Below, in pieces: positions 56,887 through 64,000 of a stretch of DNA of 64,000 nucleotides (positions are counted from its first letter, which is position 1; every line of letters starts with the position of its first letter). The stretch is taken from contig CM055113.1 of the NCBI GenBank assembly GCA_029204225.1, positions 29,121,252 to 29,185,251 on the forward strand. The letters are read 5' to 3'. Origin of the DNA: Diphasiastrum complanatum. Lineage: Eukaryota; Streptophyta; Lycopodiopsida; Lycopodiales; Lycopodiaceae. Under the pieces are notes generated by a model, which was given only the letters and a program-made list of their open reading frames with translations, was not told the DNA's origin and ran no database searches. Both the position numbers and the translations under genes were made by a program.

Positions 56887-57989
56887 GACTGTAAAGGACC
56901 AATTTTTACCGCGTATCAGTAATCAATTTCTGAGAAGGAACTGGATGAATGCCAACGGACTCCGACCAACTGGCAGTCGAATTTGAAGACCTGATTACTT
57001 AGTATAAATCAGTAGTTCATATATCTCATTATCAATGATCAAGATCTGAAATGTTATTGTGAATTGTGAAGGGGCTAAGTGTTATTCATTGCTTCATTTG
57101 TTTATGGTTTCTTACACTTCATATGGATCTACATATAAATTTCAATCTCTATGGTCTTTGAAAATTATTTCAATAAACCAAAAGAGTGATTTTTATAGGC
57201 TCATTTTTATTGTTTACATCTAGTGAGATGGTGTTAAGCTTCTCTTATTAGTAGCATAGGTGAAATATGATTCAAAAAGCTCTTTGTTCATGACCTTAAT
57301 GTCTTGAAATATTGGTTTATACTTTTTTATGCTATATTATCTTCTTTGGCCTCACTTCTCAGATTTCTCAAGAAAAATGCTAATTTTTTGAATCTATTAA
57401 ACCAGTAGCCCAACCATAAATTTCAAATTTTATAACATATATGATGGTTTGATGGTTTGATGGATCTACCATCAAAATAAAAAATGGTTTTGGTAATTCT
57501 ATATTTTTTTTTCATAAGTAGATCAAAATTCTCATTTGCATCTTTTATTAGTTTGGTTTGTTGGTTTTGATTTCTAGTTTACTAGTTTGATCATGGTCTA
57601 CTATAAAAAACCAATAGTTTCAAAATCTTTAATCTCAAATATCTTTGTTTCAATATTTTTGAAACTAATCTTGTATAATAGCTATTATGGTAGTTTCCTC
57701 CTTTGTTTTCTTGTTAATGGAACTTGGGAGGATTTGTCTATTATATTCAGGGTACCCGGGCACCCGGGCATTAGTGTCGATGCTCATGCCCGGGTGCTTG
57801 AGAAAAAAATCGAAAAAAAATGTGTCTGTCTAAAATTATGAAGCCTAGTGTCTTCAAGTGTGGCATTTGGAAAGTAGATGCATAATAAAATCACATTTGT
57901 AGTTTGATTTATGTGAAGGATTTTATATCATTCAAGATCCAATCCATGTCCCTGATCTTTGGTTACAATAAGGAACAAACCAACAATCC
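56887..57989. other. AT-rich interval with a GC-rich perfect hairpin
   Basis: No gene is supported; most frames are closed. At 57,760-57,771 and 57,786-57,797 a perfect 12-bp inverted repeat (GCACCCGGGCAT) has a 14-base loop, within an otherwise very AT-rich sequence. A short GATGGTTT repeat lies near 57,442-57,460. Confidence 0.5.
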
Positions 57990-58565
57990 TGCCAATGTAG
58001 AAAAATCAGCATCTACATACAAAATGAGATGCAAACTCTAAGAGATACTGATCAAACATGAACAAAAATATAAAATATGTTTTCTGTCCGTACAATTACA
58101 GTACCCTACTGTATTTCACACGTGTGGAACTGAAAATAGCAAAATATGAGCATTCTACACACAAGATTGCAAGATATCACCAAGATAGTGCACCAATGAC
58201 TAGTAGAACCCAAAGAGAACCATGTATAATGATAAAATGAGAGAGAGAAGAGAGAAGATATGTCTCTCCACGAGTTATATCATTTTATAGAGTGTCCAAA
58301 CACTATTTGGCCACTTGGCTTTCCCTCCAAAATGTAAACCCTAGTATTTTTGGGTCTAGATTCAATGTACCCAAAGTTCAAATTTGAATCTCTCTCAAAC
58401 TCGACTACCATCTTTCCCACACTTTCAAAAAGTGTTTATTGAATGTATTTTAAACTAATATAACTTCAAAAAGTTTATCTCTAAGTCTAAAATGAGTTTT
58501 GGCCTCTTATTGACAATTTACCAAAATATGACTAAACTAGACTAAACTAGTTGAAATCTCTCACA
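57990..58565 (-). repeat. 3' LTR of a pol-deleted copia element
   Basis: This is homologous, in reverse, to 18,564-19,128. It starts TGCCAATGTAGAAAAATC and ends GAAATCTCTCACA. On the element strand the adjoining GAAGAGGGAG is a polypurine tract. Confidence 0.8.
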
Positions 58566-59278
58566 CTCCCTCTTCAACTAGTTTTGGCATAGTTTTGACA
58601 ATAGAACTTTGATCCAACTTTAGAATGATCTCCATCCTAAGTATAGATATCCTTTCTAAGGTTCTAAAGTGTCTTTCATAATTGATATAGAGAATAGTGT
58701 CCAAATTGGATGCTTCACTATTTCTTACATCAATTTTACACATCAAGATATAACTAGAACATGAAGAACCAAATAGAATGTAAATGAAATAATTCCTCCA
58801 TGCTTCAAACTTTGAACTCTCTGGAAAATTACATCAACCAAACAATAAATGTGAGTGATGACCATTTGCTTGCTTGTCTCCTCCAACTTTGTCCTTTCTT
58901 GATATGTCTCCACCATAAAACTCCATGAATGAGCCTCCATCTCCATCTTGCCACAAGATATCATCAACACTTGATGACTTGGCCATGAATGAGTGACATA
59001 ATGAACCTCCATTAGCTTCATTTACATCAACAAAACCAACCAAGAATGCTAGTAAAACTCCAACAATAAGATATTGCAAGACAATGTAGCTAGTTTGTCC
59101 TTATCTTGACAATTTGCACACATCCACATGAAATAGCTCAAACATGAGATAGAATAAGTAAAGTAAACTTGAACAGCACTTTCTTGCTGCTCCTTTGACC
59201 TTACTTGAGTCTTCATACACCTGCAAATATAGATCCATAACATCTTTGCCAAATTTAACCTTCCTTTGATGCTCTTGA
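58566..59278 (-). pseudogene. Remnant of copia pol end and unassigned internal segment
   Basis: Next to the polypurine tract, SSIVKTMPKLVEEGV resembles the pol tail of the young copia element (GMCSKTMLKLASNVEE). Between this and gag lie about 0.5 kb with short ORFs (SSSVDDILWQDGDGG) that I cannot match to protease, integrase or RT; most of pol has been lost or replaced. Confidence 0.5.
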
Positions 59279-60110
59279 CTAGCTCCAAATTGCCACCTTT
59301 CCTTTTGTGTTGTTGAAGCCCTTTGAGACCAACATCTTGATCTTCAACTTGACCATCAAAGTAATTGAACAAAATTTGTTTTCTAGATCCATTACTTGCT
59401 TTTCCAGTATGAAAACCATGAGCGTCTCACCTTGATCTTGCCCTTTAGGCCATTTGCCTTTTCCTTTGCCCTTGCCTTTCATGGACATAGCCTCCTCTTC
59501 ATATTGAGATGTTGATGTAGATCCATCTCCTCTTGATTGAAGCCTATACTCCTCATTCACCAAGATTTCTTGCAAATCCACAATACTTGGCAAAGTCTTT
59601 TGAATAGCAAAACTTTGAACAAGATTAGCATGATCATCCAACAAGCCATTAAGTATAACTTGAACAAGTTCTACTTCCTTAATGCTTTCATCAATACATG
59701 CTAACTCATCATTGAATGCTTTAACCCTAAAAACAAAAGCATGAGTACTCTCTACCTTCTTTTGCAAACTTTGAAAGATTTGCCTCCTAAGAGTAAGCAC
59801 TCTTCATATAGACTTGGATTCATAAAGCTTTTTCAAAGCTTTCCAAGCCTCCAAAGATGATGTGCACTTACCAATCTCCTTGAGAAGTTCATTGGTAACA
59901 TTCATCTTAATCATGTGTAGAGCCTTCTTTGCTCCCTTGTCATACCTCACTTGATCTTAAGGTGCTTGAGGCCTCTCCTCCACACCTGCAACAATCTCCA
60001 TCAACTCATTCATCTCCAATAAGGACTCCATCCTCACCTTCCAACTAGAATAGTTGATTGAGGTAAGCCTATCATTGCCTTCCAACATGAATTCACCACT
60101 TGTAGCCATG
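59279..60110 (-). pseudogene. Copia gag of the pol-deleted element
   Basis: MATSGEFMLEGNDRLTSINY and SSWKVRMESLLEMNELMEIV open gag (start 60,110-60,108), a stop and frameshift follow, then LTLRRQIFQSLQKKVEST and NDELACIDESIKEVELVQVI and a GKGKGKGKWPKGQ stretch. It is clearly related to the young copia gag at 5,163-4,400. The 5' LTR and primer-binding site are missing; the sequence runs into a + strand copia RT relic at about 60,200. Confidence 0.85.
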
Positions 60111-60206
60111 TTGCAATGACCTGATCTTCTTCTTTCAACCTGTTCCAATGCACAAAGCACTCTCTTGAATGTGAACAAATGAACTCAAGAAGAAATCACA
60201 AAGATA

Positions 60207-61223
60207 TGGCTTGAAACAAGCTCCTTGTGCTTGGTATGGATACATTGATAAGTATTTCATAAGCCATAGTTTAATGCATACTTCATCATATTAGGGATGG
60301 CTCTGTACTCTTGATTGTACTTTATGTGGATGATGTAGTCATTGCTAGTAGTCATGATAATCTAGTGAAGGAAGTCAAATTAAATCTCTGTAGGAAATTT
60401 GATATGATAGATCTGGACATGATGCATTACTACTTAGTGTGTGGAAGTCTAGCAAAATGGTCATGGATTTTCACTTACCTAGACAAAATATGTTGTCGAG
60501 AACTACTCAAGAGATTTCACATGGTAGATAGTAAGGTATCATCAACTCCCATCAAAGTTGGTGCAAAACTCTTAAAGTATGATGATAGTGATTCCTTTGA
60601 TGCTATTGAATATCATTTGTTAGTGAAAATTCTTATCTATTTCTCAACTACTAGAGCAGATATTTGCTATCTTGTGGGTTAATAAGTCAATTTATGCATA
60701 CACCAAAGCAGTCACATTGGAAAGCCGCTAAGCTTATTCTTAGGCATGTGAAAAATACAACAAAATTTGTCTTATTCTCATAATGGTAATACTGTGAAAC
60801 TATTTGAGGGCTATGTCGATGCATATTGGGATGGAAACATGTATGACAAATGCTCTACTTCAAGTTATGTTTTTTATGTTGGCAATGATTGTTTTTCATG
60901 GTTCAACAAAAAGTAGAATATAGTGGCTCTATCTACTACTAAAGATGAGTACAAAGCTTTAGGAAGTGTTGTACAAAAGGTTTGGTTGAGATAGTTGCTT
61001 GCAAAGATTGGATTTCAACAAGATTACGGGAGTATCATTTTTTGTGATAGCCAGTGGTATACAGATTGTCAAAAATCTACTTCATGCTAGGACTAACCAC
61101 ATAGAGGTTAAGTACCACTTTATACATGATCATGTGCTTAATAATGAGGTTAAAGTAGTACATTGTAGCACTGTCGATCATATAGCTGATTTTCTTAGAA
61201 AACCGTTAAGGACAAATTTGTAA
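60207..61223 (+). pseudogene. Copia RT-RNase H relic
   Basis: LKQAPCAWYGYIDKY, LLIVLYVDDVVIASS (catalytic YVDD), LCRKFDMIDLDMMHYYL and ISTTRADICYLVG-like sequence (FSTTRADICYLVG) mark RT. RNase H follows with a GYVDAYWDGNMYDKCS-like segment, and the tail reads HARTNHIEVKYHFIHDHVLN and TVDHIADFLRKPLRTNL. Stops and frameshifts occur throughout. It is a lineage distinct from the young element. Confidence 0.85.
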
Positions 61224-62841
61224 CATTCAAAATAAACTTAAGCTTTAGGTGTTGGATTTGAAAGCTTAGGTTTACTACGACGGTAGAAATCTGTTAGTAC
61301 AATGACTTGCTATTCAAGGTGGCGGTTGTCAGTGCATAGGATGGTTTCTGTTTCTGGGCTGTTTTTTCTGGTTTCTTTCTGTTTTTTCTGTTGTTCTTAC
61401 AAATCAAAGAAGCTGTGGGTCCGAAAAGTCCGATTTTTGTTGTGAATTCAAGTCAGCATCTGTGAAGCTATGTTTGGGCATGAGATTGTACTCCATTCAA
61501 ATCACATCCTTGATAGTGTCTTCCAGTTGTGCATTTTCCTGTACCTTTCAATCTTTGGTATGGAGTTAATTGTACATAGTGGCAAATACATATTTTCTTT
61601 GCAGATGCAAACCGATTTCATATTTGCTTGCCTCTGCTTTAGGATTTGCCTTCACACAAACATTTGGATACTAAATTCTAGATCAAGTTACTTGTTGGAT
61701 TGGCTTTTTAAACGTAGTCGCTTTGCCAAAAACATGGGAGAATGTGCTTTGAGAGAGTTGCGAGCCTAACGACAATTAAGAACTCTTCTAGTTTTTCTCC
61801 CCACCCATTCGATTCTTTGAACCTTTTCTTCACCATTCATTCGATAATGACATCCCTGCTTTTCTCCCCTGCCAATTTGTTTAATAGTGCTTGCAACAAT
61901 CTTTACTTTTGCATTGCAGTAACAGAAAACTAGAGCCTTTTCAAAGAGTGCGAACTAGTATTTCTAGGCAAATGTAATAAATGCAAGTAGACCCTCTTAA
62001 AGAAAGTAGAGTGAGCCACCTTTTGATGGTGACCTCTAGTGGAGAGCATTATTCCACTTGTAATTTGTGAAATGTCGAAATTCTACTAGGATGCCACCTA
62101 AGGAGCTCTCTTGCTTATTTAAGAGACTCCCTCTTTGTGAAGAGGAGCTTTTTGTGTATTCTATCAACTCCATGCTGAAATGAGAAGAGCCTCCATGAGT
62201 TAGATGCATCCATTGAGCTCCTTGATCCTTATGGTTTTCTTGAGTGATGCCCCTATGATCATGCCCTTCCATTCATATTGTGTGTGGTTGTGGATCTAGA
62301 GTGGATTAGTTTTCTTGCTTTCCTAGTTGTGGATTAGATTTCATGTTTTCTTGTGGATTAATGTAGGAGCCAACATTCAAGTAAACTAAATAGGCTAGAA
62401 ATTTGGCATAAATCTTGCATATTCTCTAACATTCTAGCTCTTGATGTTCTTGGGATGTCCAAGAATCAAAAGACTGGTTAGTTTCTTGATTCTTGGACTT
62501 CTAACATGCTGTGAATTAGTTCTTGTTTCTTGTTTTGTCAATTTATGCAAGTAAAGTAGTGTAGGATCTGATTTTAGTTCGTTTTGCAGCAAAGTAGAAG
62601 TAGGAATCCATCGTTGTTCAACTGAGCAGTAACGTAGATCATTTGTTGAACACATTGGCTTGCATTTTGGTTGATTATGCATGTGCATTCAGTTCAAGAG
62701 TGACCCATCCGGATGTCCTCTGACAGACAGGACAATACTACAATGATTATCAGTCCCTTCAGTCTAATCTGGGCCTTAAAACAAGAAAGAAACAAAGAAG
62801 ACTAGTAAACAGATTCTATAGGCTCTAAAGATGTCAACAGT
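61224..62841. other. Unassigned interval after copia RNase H
   Basis: No gene is supported. The first part may include a 3' LTR of the preceding copia relic, since the RNase H tail ends at 61,223, but I find no partner copy. Several short ORFs in both strands lack recognisable motifs. Confidence 0.3.
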
Positions 62842-63938
62842 ATGGAAATTATCGGACAAATAAAATGTTGTTCTACATGTGGAAGTACAAATTTCTTCAA
62901 GAAAGAACATGATAAGAAGTTTCAAAATTCGAATGAAAATGTCCCACCTTATGCAATAGCTAATACTTTTTTATGGAAATATACATATACAAATGAGGAA
63001 CAAAAACAGTGGTATACATGCGCTTTATGTAAAACTTATCCAGATCGAATAAAATACATAGTATTTTCTTCGCCTACGTATTTACGTTCTCTTTTTAAGA
63101 TTGACATGTCACATTTACAATTGTTATCCATAATAGATATTTTAGTAGATGTGACTCGACACATAAACTCATTCGTGATAGGATAACTTGAAAAAAGATC
63201 GCTTTTCGACAATCTGATTGCTTGCAATTCGAATAGATATACGAATGATAAAGAAGAATTAGAAAACGTGTTACACCAGAATATTTTGCACAATTCGATA
63301 TTAAGAACTTTTTTGAGCATATATGAATATAGTGCCGAAACTCAAGTGTTACCGTTTATACCTTAGCTTCGTGTCAAGAAATGTTAAAAACTGAAATACA
63401 TGCATTCGAAAACATGGAAATCGATCCATTCGAACGACTATATATATTATTGCAAGACATAACGCCCTGCAGCAGAAGACAAAATATCCAAAAAGATGAC
63501 ATATATACATATTCAAATTTACGGATTAGAACAAGAACGCATGAACGAAAAGAAACATCGATGTTTAGAACAAAAGTTTCTGGATTGCCGTTAATGACTG
63601 AACAAAAACAATTCATCACATTAAAAAATGCAATTTTCCCATTTATGTTTTCATTTGGTCACGGTTATTACGATGGGAAAATACGTTATATCGATTACAT
63701 AAAACTGAGAGTTTCTTCATTGTTTTCTTCATTTACACTATATCCACCATGTTTACTTATAATGTATCAAATACGACAAGCAATCTTGATAACAACAAAT
63801 GTGTCATCTGTTGTTTTGCAAAAAGACATTATCGAATTCGTTAATAAACATCCAACTACAAATGAAGAACAGATTTTTAGAAATGTTTTGAAATTCACTT
63901 TCCCACGCGAAATGCCATGGCATAGACGGAATTTTTAA
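62842..63938 (+). pseudogene. Helitron-like N-terminal replication/helicase fragment
   Basis: The first ORF (62,842-63,186) reads CCSTCGSTNFF, then WYTCALCKTYPDRI, suggesting a zinc site from two CxxC pairs, and YLRSLFKIDMSHLQLLSIID. After frame changes the second ORF (63,381-63,938) has FRTKVSGLPLMTEQ, then AIFPFMFSFGHGYYDGKIRY, YIKLRVSSLFSSFTLYPPCL and IMYQIRQAIL. The FP-FMF-FG-G pattern followed by an aromatic helical region is like the Helitron helicase-like N-terminal domain that precedes the Rep and Pif1 helicase modules. Those would lie past the window. Stops between the ORFs and a 31-bp duplication at the end break it. The assignment is by pattern only. Confidence 0.5.
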
Positions 63939-63969
63939 AGATCCATCATGGCATAGACGGAATTTTAAA
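63914..63969 (+). repeat. 31-bp tandem duplication at the end of the Helitron-like ORF
   Basis: CATGGCATAGACGGAATTTT occurs at 63,917 and again at 63,948, separated by a few extra bases. The second copy differs by one T. The duplication introduces the stop that ends the ORF (after WHRRNF), so the upstream protein probably continued through it. Confidence 0.75.
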
Positions 63970-64000
63970 GTTTTGAAAATGATTAGCTCTAACGTGACAA

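Noticed and set aside
62842-63938. Large-DNA-virus insertion as source of the zinc-finger ORFs
   Set aside because: No virus hallmark gene is visible; the segment fits the Helitron-like N-terminal pattern better.

Overview
The window is a retrotransposon-dense, AT-rich stretch of nuclear DNA from a plant, most likely a land plant with a large, repeat-rich genome. The evidence is the many Ty1/copia elements whose primer-binding sites read TGGTATCAGAGC or close variants (plant initiator-Met tRNA type), Ty3/gypsy elements, a gypsy leader with the plant-type GTTGCCGGGGA signature, and short GT-AG introns. I cannot name the species. I see no rRNA, tRNA, CRISPR array or bacterial-type gene, and no ordinary housekeeping gene.

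Layout. 1-11,046: a repeat unit holding a two-exon gene of unknown function ('gene B', + strand) that converges on a multi-exon DDE-type transposase pseudogene (- strand), followed by a gypsy gag/protease relic. A young, intact copia element (560-6,990) sits in the intron of gene B. 11,047-12,425: an older, divergent copy of the same two genes. 12.4-14.6 kb: unassigned. 14.6-19.1 kb: copia relics and LTRs. 19.9-26.9 kb: a gypsy element on the - strand, split by one copy of a copia family called here 'family 2' (LTRs rich in CGAAACGAA-type words) and truncated by a second, which runs to 30.0 kb. 30.5-31.4 kb: a histone H3-like gene (- strand). 31.4-32.2 kb: an intergenic block of regularly spaced inverted repeats. 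32.2-37.3 kb: the second, nearly identical copy of the gene B/transposase unit, without the copia insertion. 37.3-47.8 kb: pol-deleted copia, a gypsy 5' half, copia fragments, a possible captured coding fragment and a small transposase fragment. 47.8-56.9 kb: family-2 copies D and E around a gypsy 3' half. 57.0-61.2 kb: another pol-deleted copia element and a copia RT relic. 62.8-63.9 kb: a Helitron-like replication/helicase N-terminal fragment.

How it fits together. Gene B and the transposase occur together three ways: two copies that look better than 99% identical by eye, and one divergent copy that keeps the gene B intron and one transposase intron at the same positions. This points to a two-gene DNA transposon family that I do not recognise. 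The H3-like gene lies divergently upstream of gene B, across about 0.8 kb that holds four units of an alternating inverted motif; it may be a third cargo gene or an unrelated neighbour. Both young copies share the same premature stops, so the unit was already dead when it was duplicated. The retrotransposons form a nested record: the copia element at 0.56-6.99 kb is the youngest (LTRs differ at 2 of 655 positions, intact 1,315-codon ORF), while family 2 is old and carries internal inversions and deletions that look like self-integration damage. Identities, exon borders and domain calls were read by eye from the sequence; no database search was run.
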